From Massilia frigida (GTDB taxonomy: Bacteria > Pseudomonadota > Gammaproteobacteria > Burkholderiales > Burkholderiaceae_D): 64,000 bases of DNA. The notes under the pieces are model-generated. The model worked only from the letters and a program-made list of their open reading frames with translations. It was not told where the DNA came from and did not search any database. Of this stretch, positions 16,295 to 24,464 are shown piece by piece (the first letter of the stretch is position 1; every line of letters starts with the position of its first letter). The position numbers and the translations under genes were made by a program. The DNA is taken from the NCBI RefSeq assembly GCF_011682175.1, contig NZ_WHJG01000018.1, positions 1 to 64,000 of the forward strand. The letters are read 5' to 3'.

Positions 16295-17359
16295 TCAGAA
16301 ACGATGCTGGATGCCGGCCGTGAGCCCTTTTTGCGTGTTGCCGAAGCCCGCATCGTCGCGCGACAGCCCCACCAGCTTGCCGTTGTCGGCCTTGGCGTAG
16401 GCAGCGGCCAGATACAGGTCGGTGCGCTTGGACAGCGCATACATCCCGCGCGCCACGTACATGATCGGATCGGCATCCGTGTTGGCGGCCACGTTCTTGA
16501 CGTTGACGTAGTAGGCGGCGCCGGTCAGGGTGACCGCCGGCGTGGCGAAATAGCTGGCGCCGGCCCACCAGGTGGTGGCGCGCACGTCCGGCGTGGCGGC
16601 CTTGGCTGCTTCCAGCTTGTAATCGCGCATGCCGCCGGTCAGGCGTACCACCGCGTTCTTGAAATCGACCGCCGCGTGAAAGGCCTTGGTTTCGTCGCGC
16701 CGGCCGGTGCCGGCCAGGGTGTTGGCGTTGATCTGCTCGAAGGCGCCCATGGCCGAGAAGCCGCCGCGGCTCCAGGAACCGGCTACCGAATATTTACGGC
16801 TGTCGGCGCTGCTGCCCGCCTGTTCGCCCAGGCCGATGGTGGCGCCGTATTTGAAGTCGCCGGTTTTTCCCGAGTATTTGATCAGGTTATCGAAGGCGGT
16901 CGTCATGCCGTACTTGGACGAGCCGGTGGCATTCGACGAGGTAGCCCACGAATAGTTCGGCGCGTAGCCGAGCGGGTCGAACAGGATCACGAAATCGTAG
17001 GTGGTGGTGAACGAACGCCCCAGCACCACGCGCCCGAAGCCGCCGTCCAGGCCCACGAAGGCCTGGCGCTTGAACAGCGCGCCGTCGGCCGCGCCGGTAT
17101 CCATCAGGATTCCACCTTCCAGGCCGAAAACGGCTTTCAGGCCGCCGCCCAGGTCTTCCGCGCCGCGCAAGCCCCAGCGCGAGGTGTTTTTGCCGCCCGA
17201 GATCACGCGCGTGGCATTGTCGCCGGCGGCATTGGTATTCGTGGTGTAATCGACGCCCGCGTCGATCAGGCCATAGATCTGCACACTGGATTGGGCCTGG
17301 GCGCTACCGGCGGCCGAAAAGGCGGCCGCCAGCGCGAGCGTAAGCACGGATGGTTTCAT
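16295..17359 (-). CDS. Gram-negative trimeric porin (betaproteobacterial OmpC-like family)
   Basis: 354 residues with a signal peptide (LTLALAAAFSAAGSAQA). The mature start SSVQIYGLIDAGV is typical, as is the SRWGLRGAEDLGGGL motif of Burkholderiales porins. The alternating beta-strand pattern ends in the sorting signature with terminal Phe (GIQHRF). It should form a 16-strand outer-membrane channel for small anionic or neutral solutes. It heads the leftward uptake gene set, with AGGAGA before the ATG, and is divergent from the tctD-like gene, whose product may act in the shared 161-bp spacer. Confidence 0.93.
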   Translation of the reverse strand: MKPSVLTLALAAAFSAAGSAQAQSSVQIYGLIDAGVDYTTNTNAAGDNATRVISGGKNTSRWGLRGAEDLGGGLKAVFGLEGGILMDTGAADGALFKRQAFVGLDGGFGRVVLGRSFTTTYDFVILFDPLGYAPNYSWATSSNATGSSKYGMTTAFDNLIKYSGKTGDFKYGATIGLGEQAGSSADSRKYSVAGSWSRGGFSAMGAFEQINANTLAGTGRRDETKAFHAAVDFKNAVVRLTGGMRDYKLEAAKAATPDVRATTWWAGASYFATPAVTLTGAAYYVNVKNVAANTDADPIMYVARGMYALSKRTDLYLAAAYAKADNGKLVGLSRDDAGFGNTQKGLTAGIQHRF

Positions 17360-17378
17360 TCTTGTCTCCTGAGTTTTT

Positions 17379-17395
17379 GTGTTTATTGTGTTTAT
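17379..17395. promoter_or_regulatory. Tandem direct repeat GTGTTTAT in the porin leader
   Basis: Two exact copies of GTGTTTAT (17379-17386 and 17388-17395) with a 9-bp period lie 20-37 bp before the porin ATG, in the spacer shared with the tctD-like gene. Read leftward, the A+T-rich TATATAAACAC could also be a -10 region. A role as response-regulator half-sites is possible but unproven. Confidence 0.35.
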
Positions 17396-17520
17396 ATACT
17401 ACGGCGTTTCTGGGGCTAACTATATGGGCGCCATCCTTTCAATTGGCTTTCAGTGCGCGCCTGTACCGGTGATGCCACACTGTCCGGGCTTTTTGGCGCG
17501 CTTGGGGCTACACTGCCCCG

Positions 17521-18216
17521 ATGCGAATACTCCTGGTTGAAGACCACATCGAACTGTCGCACTGGCTCTCCAAAGCCCTGCGCGACGCCCACCTGACCGT
17601 CGAATGCGCCACCAATGGCGCCGACGCCGACGCCCTGCTGCACACGCAGGACTACGCGCTCGTCATCCTCGACCTGACCCTGCCCAAGATGGACGGCCTC
17701 GATGTGCTGCGCCGCCTGCGCGCACGCGGCGGCGCACGCGCCAAGACGCCGGTGATGATCCTGACCGCGCGCGGCGGCCTGGAAGAACGGGTCCAGGGCC
17801 TGAACCTGGGCGCGGACGATTATCTGGCCAAGCCGTTCGAGCTGACCGAACTCGAAGCGCGGGTCAAGGCGCTGCTGCGCCGCAGCCAGGGCAGCGAGGC
17901 ACTGGTGCACCAGTGCGGCGCGCTCAGTTTCGACACGGTGACACGCATGTTTGCGTATGGCGGCACGGCACTGGCCCTGACCCCGCGCGAACACGCGGTG
18001 CTCGAAGCCCTGATCACCCGGCCCGGGCGCGCGGTATCGAAGGAAAAGCTGTTCGACGAAGTCTTCGCGCTCGAAGACGACGCCAACCTCGACGCCATCG
18101 AGCTGTATATCCACCGCGTGCGCAAAAAGCTCGAGCGGGTCCAGGTTGGCGCCGCCGCCATCACCACCCTGCGCGGCATCGGCTACCTGTTGCAGCCGCG
18201 CGACACGCCAGGCTGA
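17521..18216 (+). CDS. tctD: TctD/QseB-like OmpR-family response regulator
   Basis: 231 residues. The receiver domain (1-120) has the acidic pocket (VEDH), phospho-Asp about 51 in VILDLTLPKMDG, Thr in MILTARG and Lys in LAKPFELTELEARV. The C-terminal winged helix ends in the classic IHRVRKKLE and TLRGIGYLL blocks. It is followed by a sensor kinase gene starting 1 bp after its stop. The divergent orientation toward the porin, TctC-like and ABC genes makes those its likely targets. The TctD name follows family resemblance and context; other OmpR-family names are possible. Confidence 0.9.
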   Translation: MRILLVEDHIELSHWLSKALRDAHLTVECATNGADADALLHTQDYALVILDLTLPKMDGLDVLRRLRARGGARAKTPVMILTARGGLEERVQGLNLGADDYLAKPFELTELEARVKALLRRSQGSEALVHQCGALSFDTVTRMFAYGGTALALTPREHAVLEALITRPGRAVSKEKLFDEVFALEDDANLDAIELYIHRVRKKLERVQVGAAAITTLRGIGYLLQPRDTPG

Positions 18217-18217
18217 C

Positions 18218-19666
18218 ATGGCCGCGCTGTACGCCACCGTGCGCGGCAAGATCGGCGCCGCCCCCCTGGGCAGCCTGCGCAACCAGCTGCTGCGCTGGCT
18301 CCTCATTCCCCTGGTGCTGCTGGTCGCCCTGAACGCGGTATCGGTGTACGACAACGCGCTCGACGCGGCCGACATGGCCTACGACCGCTCACTGCTGGCG
18401 TCCACCCGCGCGCTGGCCGAGCGGGTCGCCATCAAGGATGGCAAGGTGGTGGCCGACGTGCCCTACGTCGCCCTCGACAGCTTCGAGACCGATACCCTGG
18501 GCCGCATCTACTACAAAGTGAGCGGCATCGACGGCGAAACCGTATCCGGCTTCGACGACCTGCCGCCGGTGCCGGCCAACGTGCCGCGCTCGGAAGCCTA
18601 TCCGGCGCTGGTGCGCTTCTACCACGCCGACTACAACGGCGAGCCGGTACGCATCGCCGCCCTGCTGCAGCCGGTGTACGACGATTCGATGCGCGGCATC
18701 GCCCTGATCCAGGTCGGCGAAACGCTCGACGCGCGCCGCGGCCTGTCGCGCAAGATCCTGTTCGACACGCTCTTGCGCCAGGCCGTGATGGTGCTGGCGG
18801 TCGCCTCGCTGGTGTGGTTCGCGGTGCGCCTGGTGCTGCGGCCCCTGATGCGCCTGAAAATCGAAGTCGAAAACCGCGCCCTCGACGACCTCTCCGACGT
18901 CGACCAGGCGCTGGTGCACAAGGAAGTTCGCCCGCTGGTGGCCGCCATGAACGGCACCATGTCGCGCATGCACAACCTGATCGCCAGCCAGCGCCGCTTC
19001 ATCGCCGACGCCTCGCACCAGTTGCGCACCCCGCTCACCGTGCTCAAGACCCAGGCCGAGCTGGCGTTGCGCGAAAACGACCCTGCCGCCATGCGCGAGA
19101 TCGTGCGCTCGATCGCCGCCACCACCGACGCCACCGTCCACCTGGCCAATCGCCTGCTCACGCTGGCGCGCGTCGAACATGGCAGCGAGGCGGCCGGCAT
19201 GGCGCCGGTCTCGCTCACCGCCATCGCGCGCCAGGTCGGGCTGGAGATGGCGCTGCCCGCCGTGCACAAGCAGATCGACCTGTCGCTCGACGCCGCCGAC
19301 GCCGACCAGACAATGGTCGACGGCCAGGAACTCATGCTGCATGAACTGGTGACCAACCTGGTCGACAATGCCATCCGCTACACGCCGGCCGGCGGCAAGG
19401 TGGCGCTGCGGGTCAGGGTCGATGGCGCCAAGGTGCTGCTTGACGTCGAGGACAGCGGCTGCGGCATCGCCGACGACGAACGCGAAAAAGTCTTCACCCC
19501 GTTCTACCGCTCGTCGGGCGCGCTCGAAACCAACCCTGGCGGCACGGGCCTGGGCCTGGCCATCGTGCGCGAGGTCGCAGCCCAGCACCGCGCCGGCGTC
19601 ACCCTGGCCAGCGCCGGCTCGGGTACGGGCCTGAAGGTGGTCATTTGCTTCAATTCGGCCGCCTGA
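18218..19666 (+). CDS. tctE: TctE-like sensor histidine kinase
   Basis: 482 residues from ATG 18218, one base after the regulator's stop. An N-terminal membrane helix (LLRWLLIPLVLLVALNAVS) precedes a TctE_N-type periplasmic domain of about 130 residues with ALAERVAIKDGKV. A second helix follows near 190-210. HisKA has RFIADASHQLRTPL (His about 266), and HATPase has the N-box LVTNLVDNAIRY, DSGCGI and GTGLGLAI. In characterised TctDE systems the kinase responds to citrate or other tricarboxylates, sometimes through a binding protein. Here the nearby orphan TctC-like protein is an obvious candidate partner. Confidence 0.92.
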   Translation: MAALYATVRGKIGAAPLGSLRNQLLRWLLIPLVLLVALNAVSVYDNALDAADMAYDRSLLASTRALAERVAIKDGKVVADVPYVALDSFETDTLGRIYYKVSGIDGETVSGFDDLPPVPANVPRSEAYPALVRFYHADYNGEPVRIAALLQPVYDDSMRGIALIQVGETLDARRGLSRKILFDTLLRQAVMVLAVASLVWFAVRLVLRPLMRLKIEVENRALDDLSDVDQALVHKEVRPLVAAMNGTMSRMHNLIASQRRFIADASHQLRTPLTVLKTQAELALRENDPAAMREIVRSIAATTDATVHLANRLLTLARVEHGSEAAGMAPVSLTAIARQVGLEMALPAVHKQIDLSLDAADADQTMVDGQELMLHELVTNLVDNAIRYTPAGGKVALRVRVDGAKVLLDVEDSGCGIADDEREKVFTPFYRSSGALETNPGGTGLGLAIVREVAAQHRAGVTLASAGSGTGLKVVICFNSAA

Positions 19667-19734
19667 GGTTACGGATTAAATACAGACACACAAAAACTGC
19701 GCGCCAGCCTGCGCACCCGGTGCTAATGTTGAGA

Positions 19735-19752
19735 GTGCTGTATTTACAGCAC
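19735..19752. promoter_or_regulatory. Perfect palindrome GTGCTGTA-TT-TACAGCAC upstream of an exported-protein gene
   Basis: Arms of 8 bp (19735-19742 and 19745-19752) lie 32 bp before the ATG at 19785. The position suits an operator or 5'-UTR hairpin. It is not a standard LexA box, because the CTG and CAG triplets are only 6 bp apart. Confidence 0.6.
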
Positions 19753-19784
19753 ACCCTTCAACAACAGGAAAACGGAGAGCAGGC

Positions 19785-20969
19785 ATGCAGTTTATTCAAA
19801 GAGCATTACTCACCATCGCACTGGCGGGCGGCGCCAGCGCGCCGGTCATCGCGGCGGACCGCTTGAGCGCGGAATACTCGGAACCGCGCGGCAGCCAGAC
19901 CGCGCTGGTCGACCAGGCCAAGCGCTACAGCGCCTGGAACGTGGCGCGCATGCTGGACGATCCACAGTTCGTCAAAGCGCTGGACAAGCGTCTCGCCGGC
20001 GACGCCAAAGGCGTCATGCTGGGCACCCTGCTCGACGACGTGCGCCAGCCGAGCGCGCAGACCAAAGCCGGCGCCGACAAGCTGCGCTTTCTCGACCAGC
20101 GCGTGCGCGAACACAAGGCCATCGCGCGCGACACCAAGAACCTGCTCGAAGTGCGCCTGTACACGCCCCGCGATTCCGACGCGGCCGCGCGGCCCGACAT
20201 GAGCAAGCTGCTGGTCGCCTACGCGCCGGCCGGCAAGCGTTCCGAATGGAGCGACATCGAAGCCTTCGACCACCTGGGCCAGGTCCAGCTGCTCGACGCG
20301 CGCACGCCGCCCGCCATGCCGGTGCTGATCGTCGGCATCAACGCGCGCGAAGACATACGCGCCGGGCTGGCCTACGTCAACCGCAGCCTGCGCGCCGCCG
20401 GCCTGCAATCGGCCGCGCCCAAGCTCGCGTCCAGGAGCGCGTCCGGCCTCGCCGCCAGCGACATCGAGACCACCCGCCTGGACCGCGTCAGCCTGGCCAA
20501 CAGCCAGGAACCGTGGATCTCCGGCGCCGCCGAAATCTTCGCCGTCGTCTCGGGCGTCCAGCCCGACCAGGCCAAGGCTGAACTGAGCGTGGTCGACATG
20601 CCCTACCTCGACTACGCCAACACCGCCTACACGCCGAACCAGATCATGGTCTTCTGGAGCAGCTACCGCTACGGCGCGGCCAACATCCAGTTGTTCGAGC
20701 ATGACGACAACACCAACTACAAGGACCTGGCGGTGGCCCTGTCGGAAAGCGTGAGCGTGATCCTCGGCGTGTTTGCACCTTCGTATGCGGTGATCGGCCA
20801 GGTCGCCACGGCGATCCTGCAAGCCATGCCTGCCGGCTGGTTCAGCAACGACGACGACTACGTCGATTCGTTCTACACCATCGAACGCGGACGCAGCTAC
20901 GACAACCATCGCGGCGCCGCCAACAATGCCACGGTAACGCTCTCACCCTACCTGCTGCGCGCGCAGTAA
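19785..20969 (+). CDS. Exported protein, probably DUF3103 family
   Basis: 394 residues with a signal peptide (LLTIALAGGASAPVIA). The mature part begins with a helical region, then a beta-rich C-terminal half containing IEAFDHLGQVQLLDA, DYANTAYTPNQIMVFW and YVDSFYTIERGRSYDNHRGA, followed by NATVTLSPY. I recall this C-terminal pattern from DUF3103, a secreted family without a known activity; the match is tentative. GGAGAG lies just upstream of the ATG. The 3' end is 9 bp from the convergent propeller-kinase gene. Confidence 0.75.
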   Translation: MQFIQRALLTIALAGGASAPVIAADRLSAEYSEPRGSQTALVDQAKRYSAWNVARMLDDPQFVKALDKRLAGDAKGVMLGTLLDDVRQPSAQTKAGADKLRFLDQRVREHKAIARDTKNLLEVRLYTPRDSDAAARPDMSKLLVAYAPAGKRSEWSDIEAFDHLGQVQLLDARTPPAMPVLIVGINAREDIRAGLAYVNRSLRAAGLQSAAPKLASRSASGLAASDIETTRLDRVSLANSQEPWISGAAEIFAVVSGVQPDQAKAELSVVDMPYLDYANTAYTPNQIMVFWSSYRYGAANIQLFEHDDNTNYKDLAVALSESVSVILGVFAPSYAVIGQVATAILQAMPAGWFSNDDDYVDSFYTIERGRSYDNHRGAANNATVTLSPYLLRAQ

Positions 20970-20978
20970 GCGCGAGCA

Positions 20979-23900
20979 TCACGCGGGCAGCGGCAGCCTG
21001 GCCGTAAAGCGGCTGCCCTGTCCCGGCGTCGAACACACCGTCAGGCTGCCGCCATGGCGCTCCACGATGCCGAACGAAATCGACAAGCCAAGACCGGTGC
21101 CCTGCCCGGTCGGCTTGGTGGTAAAGAACGGCTCGTAGATATGGTCGATGACGGCCGGGTCGATGCCGCAGCCGCTGTCCTCGAAATCGACGTACAGCCA
21201 CGCGCCGTCGGCCCGGCTGCTGATGGCCAGCATCCCGGGCGTGAAGTCGCCGCTGCGCCGCTGCTTGTCCTCGATGGCGTGGCAGGCGTTGACGATCAGG
21301 TTCATGAACACCTGGTTCAGCTGCGCCGGCCAGCAGGCCAGCGGCGGGTCGGCCTCCAGCACGCAGCCGATATTGGCCACGCTGGCATACAGTGTGCGCA
21401 CCAGGTGCACCGTCGCCAGCAGATTGGGGCCGATGGGCGCCGTCGTCATCGCCCCTTCGTCGGGCCGCGCGAACGTGCCCAGGTCGCGCACCAGGTCGCG
21501 GATGCGCGAGGTGCCTTCCAGGATGGTCGCGCTCTGGCGAACCAGCGCATCGATGCGGCCGTTCAGGCTATCGATCACGGCGGCATCGGCATCGGTGCCG
21601 GCCAGCGCCACCAGGAACGCGCGGAAGCGCTCCAGTTCCGTGGCCAGCACCTGCGCGCCGGCGTGCGCGAAATTGCTGGGATTATTGATCTCGTGCGCGA
21701 TGCCCGCGCTCAGCGTGCCGAGCGACGCCATTTTTTCATGCAGCACCAGTCGCTGCTGCGCGTTCTGCAAACCTTCAAGCGAGGCGGCCACCTGGCGCGC
21801 CAGCTCGCGTTTTTGCCCGAGCAGCACGCGCACGCGGATGCGGTGCACCGCGTACACGCACGTCAGCGCGAACAAGCCGGCCGCGAGCCGGAACCACCAG
21901 GTTTTCCAGAACGGCGGCGTGATCGTGATCGCCAGCGCCACGCCGGTCTCGTTCCATACGCCGTCCTTGTTGCTGGCCTTGACCCGAAAAACGTAATTGC
22001 CCGGATCGAGATTGGTATAGGTGGCAAAGCGCTTGCCGGCGTCCGTCGCCACCCACGAGCGGTCCACGCCTTCGAGCTGGTAGGCATACTGGTTACGCTG
22101 CGGGTCGGCGAAATGCAGGGCCGCGAACTCGAACGAAAACACCGACTGCGTGTGCGACAGCACCACCTGGCGCGCGCGCTGGATCGGCGCGTCGAGCACG
22201 AAGCCGCTTGGTGCCGGGCCGCTGCGCACCGACTGGTTATAGATCTGGATATCGGTAATCACCACCGGCGGCGCGCGGTCGTTGCCGCGTACCTCGCGCG
22301 GGTCGAACATGGTGAAACCGCTATTGAAACTGCCGAAGAACATGGCGCCATCCGGCTGGCGCCAGGCCGCGCCGACGAAATAGTCGCCTTCGGCCATGCC
22401 GTCGCGGCTTGTGTAGTTGCGGAAGGTCTCCTTGCGCGGATCGAAGTCGGCGATGCCGCCATCGGTGCTGATCCACAGATGGCCATGGCCGTCTTCCAGG
22501 ATCCCGTCCACGGCCGGATTGGCCAACCCTTGTTGCAGCGCATAGGACTTGAATTGCAGCTTGCCGCCACGGTCCGCCACCAGCCGGCTCAGGCCACCGC
22601 CGGTGCCGACCCACAGCGCGCCGTTGGCCGCTTCGTGCAGGAAGGAGACGCGATCGTGAATCAGGCTGGCCGGATTGGCGCTCTCGTGGCGCGCATGGCG
22701 AAAGCGTCCGCTGGCCGGATCGAACAGGTCAAGTCCGTTCGATGTTCCCACCCACAGGCGCCCGCGCGTGTCTTCCAGGATCGCCCAGATGAAGTTATCC
22801 GACAGACTGGCCTCGCTGGCGGCGTCGTGGCGGAAGGTCGTGGCCTGGTTGGTGCGCGGGTCGAGCCGGTGCAGGCCGCCGCGCGAGGCGATCCACAGTA
22901 TGCCAGCGCGGTCCGGCACGATCGCCTGAATGAAGTCGCTCAAGGCGTCCCCGGTGGCGAACGGGCGCGGCGTAAAGCGCCCGCTGGCGGGATCGAAGCG
23001 GCTCAGGCCACCATTGCGGGTACCGACCCACAACTGGCCCTGCTGGTCACGTCCCAGCGCGGTGACCAGGTCGTCGTTCAGGCTGTGCGGCACACGCGCA
23101 TCGTGACGGTACACCGTGGTCTGGCCGCTTTGCAGATCGTAGCGGTCGATGCCGCCGCCGTAGGTTGCCAGCCATAGCGAGCGCGGACCGTCGCCGCGGA
23201 TGGCGCTGATCTTGTTGCCGCTCAAAGCGCCCGAGACCACATGGCGAAAGCCGCCGGCGTTCAGGTCGATACGGCTGGCGCCACCGAACCAGGTGCCGGC
23301 CCACAGGATGCCGGCGCGGTCTTCGAACAGGCTGGCGACATAGTTATCGGCCAGGCTGGCCGGGTTGCCGCCCTGGTGGACGAAGGAGGCAAAGCGCCCG
23401 GCGCCGGCGTCCCAGCGTTTCAGGCCATCGGTCTGGGTCCCTGCCCACAGGGTGCCGTGGCTATCCTGGAACAGGGCAGTGACGGCGCCCGGGTTGATGC
23501 CCTCGGCGCTGCCGAAGCGGCGCCGCGCGGCGGGGGCGCCGTCCGCGATGCGCCACGCTTCCAGTCCCAGTGCCGTGCCGACCCACAGCGTGCCGGCGCG
23601 GTCGATGGCCAGCGAGCGCACCGCGTTGCGCTTGAGTGCATCCGGCGCGCTGTCGTCGATGTGGTAATGGGTGAAGCGGCGCGTGCCCGGCGCCAGGTAA
23701 TCGACGCCTTGCTGGGTGCCGATCCACAGGCCGCCGGCGGCGTCGAAAGCCAGGCCCGTGGCATCGTCGGCGCCCAGCGAGTGCGGATTGGCCGGATCGT
23801 GACGCTCGGTCGCAAATTGGCCGCTGGCGCCGTCGAGGCGCACCAGGCCCGAACGCGTGGTGATCCACAGGATGCCCTTGGCATCGCTGGCGATGTTGCG

Positions 23901-24299
23901 TACGTCGAGATAATCGGCTTTGCCGTCGCGCGGCGGGTAGGCGCTGAAGTTTTCGCTGCGCGGATTGAAGCGCTGAAGGCCGTTGCGCGTGCCCACCCAC
24001 AGCTGGCCGGAGCGGTCCTCGTGCAGCGCCTGCACCGAATTGTCGGAGATGCTGGCCGGGTCGGTGGGGTCGTGGCGGAAGGTGAGGAAACGGTAGCCGT
24101 CGTAGCGGGTCAGGCCGCCCTGCCCCGCAAACCACATGAAGCCGTCGCGGTCCTGCAACATGGCGGTGACTGTCGATTGCGGCAAGCCGAGGGCGGGATT
24201 GAGCTGCTCGAAGCGCAGCTGGTCCGGTGCCGCCGCCCACGCGACGGGGCACGGAAGGCAAAGCAGGAAGGCTGCCAGCAACAAGCGCAACGAAGACAT
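20979..24299 (-). CDS. Two-component sensor kinase with a 14-repeat periplasmic beta-propeller
   Basis: 1106 residues from ATG 24299; the open frame extends much further upstream but only as antisense to the next gene. A signal peptide (LRLLLAAFLLCLPCPVAWA) is followed by 14 propeller repeats with the D-x-x-G-x-L-W-v-G-T pattern (about 30-680), enough for two seven-blade propellers. Then come a Y_Y_Y Ig-like domain, one membrane helix, a coiled coil, a HisKA-type H-box (SAGIAHEINNPSNF, about 869) and a HATPase (NACHAIED, DSGCGI, GTGLGLSI). Unlike the Bacteroides hybrid systems it has no fused receiver or DNA-binding domain. Such propellers bind oligosaccharides in those systems. It is divergent from a secreted-protein gene. 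Confidence 0.92.
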   Translation of the reverse strand: MSSLRLLLAAFLLCLPCPVAWAAAPDQLRFEQLNPALGLPQSTVTAMLQDRDGFMWFAGQGGLTRYDGYRFLTFRHDPTDPASISDNSVQALHEDRSGQLWVGTRNGLQRFNPRSENFSAYPPRDGKADYLDVRNIASDAKGILWITTRSGLVRLDGASGQFATERHDPANPHSLGADDATGLAFDAAGGLWIGTQQGVDYLAPGTRRFTHYHIDDSAPDALKRNAVRSLAIDRAGTLWVGTALGLEAWRIADGAPAARRRFGSAEGINPGAVTALFQDSHGTLWAGTQTDGLKRWDAGAGRFASFVHQGGNPASLADNYVASLFEDRAGILWAGTWFGGASRIDLNAGGFRHVVSGALSGNKISAIRGDGPRSLWLATYGGGIDRYDLQSGQTTVYRHDARVPHSLNDDLVTALGRDQQGQLWVGTRNGGLSRFDPASGRFTPRPFATGDALSDFIQAIVPDRAGILWIASRGGLHRLDPRTNQATTFRHDAASEASLSDNFIWAILEDTRGRLWVGTSNGLDLFDPASGRFRHARHESANPASLIHDRVSFLHEAANGALWVGTGGGLSRLVADRGGKLQFKSYALQQGLANPAVDGILEDGHGHLWISTDGGIADFDPRKETFRNYTSRDGMAEGDYFVGAAWRQPDGAMFFGSFNSGFTMFDPREVRGNDRAPPVVITDIQIYNQSVRSGPAPSGFVLDAPIQRARQVVLSHTQSVFSFEFAALHFADPQRNQYAYQLEGVDRSWVATDAGKRFATYTNLDPGNYVFRVKASNKDGVWNETGVALAITITPPFWKTWWFRLAAGLFALTCVYAVHRIRVRVLLGQKRELARQVAASLEGLQNAQQRLVLHEKMASLGTLSAGIAHEINNPSNFAHAGAQVLATELERFRAFLVALAGTDADAAVIDSLNGRIDALVRQSATILEGTSRIRDLVRDLGTFARPDEGAMTTAPIGPNLLATVHLVRTLYASVANIGCVLEADPPLACWPAQLNQVFMNLIVNACHAIEDKQRRSGDFTPGMLAISSRADGAWLYVDFEDSGCGIDPAVIDHIYEPFFTTKPTGQGTGLGLSISFGIVERHGGSLTVCSTPGQGSRFTARLPLPA

Positions 24300-24399
24300 A
24301 GACAAACCGGCGAGAGGGGCTAGCGCGCCAGTATCGCAGCCTTGCCCTGTTCTGTACAGGTAGTCAGGAGGCGTGCCAGAACAACAACGAAACGGGTAT

Positions 24400-24434
24400 C
24401 GGTAATCGATGCGTAATGGCGCCTGGACTATCGT
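24400..24434 (+). promoter_or_regulatory. PhoB/OmpR-like direct-repeat box and candidate -10 upstream of a secreted-protein gene
   Basis: CGGTAAT (24400-24406), spacer CGAT, then GCGTAAT (24411-24417) form a 7-4-7 direct repeat. Eleven bases later comes TATCGT (24429-24434), a plausible -10, 30 bp before the ATG. The same box with the same 11-bp gap occurs before two other genes (at 30514-30548 on the minus strand and 34627-34661). The box would overlap the -35 region, as is usual for OmpR-family activators. Confidence 0.7.
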
Positions 24435-24464
24435 GGGCGCCGTCACTTTACAACTGGAGAATCC

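Noticed and set aside
19735-19752. LexA (SOS) box
   Set aside because: The CTG and CAG triplets are 6 bp apart rather than the 10 needed, and the gene is not a known SOS function.
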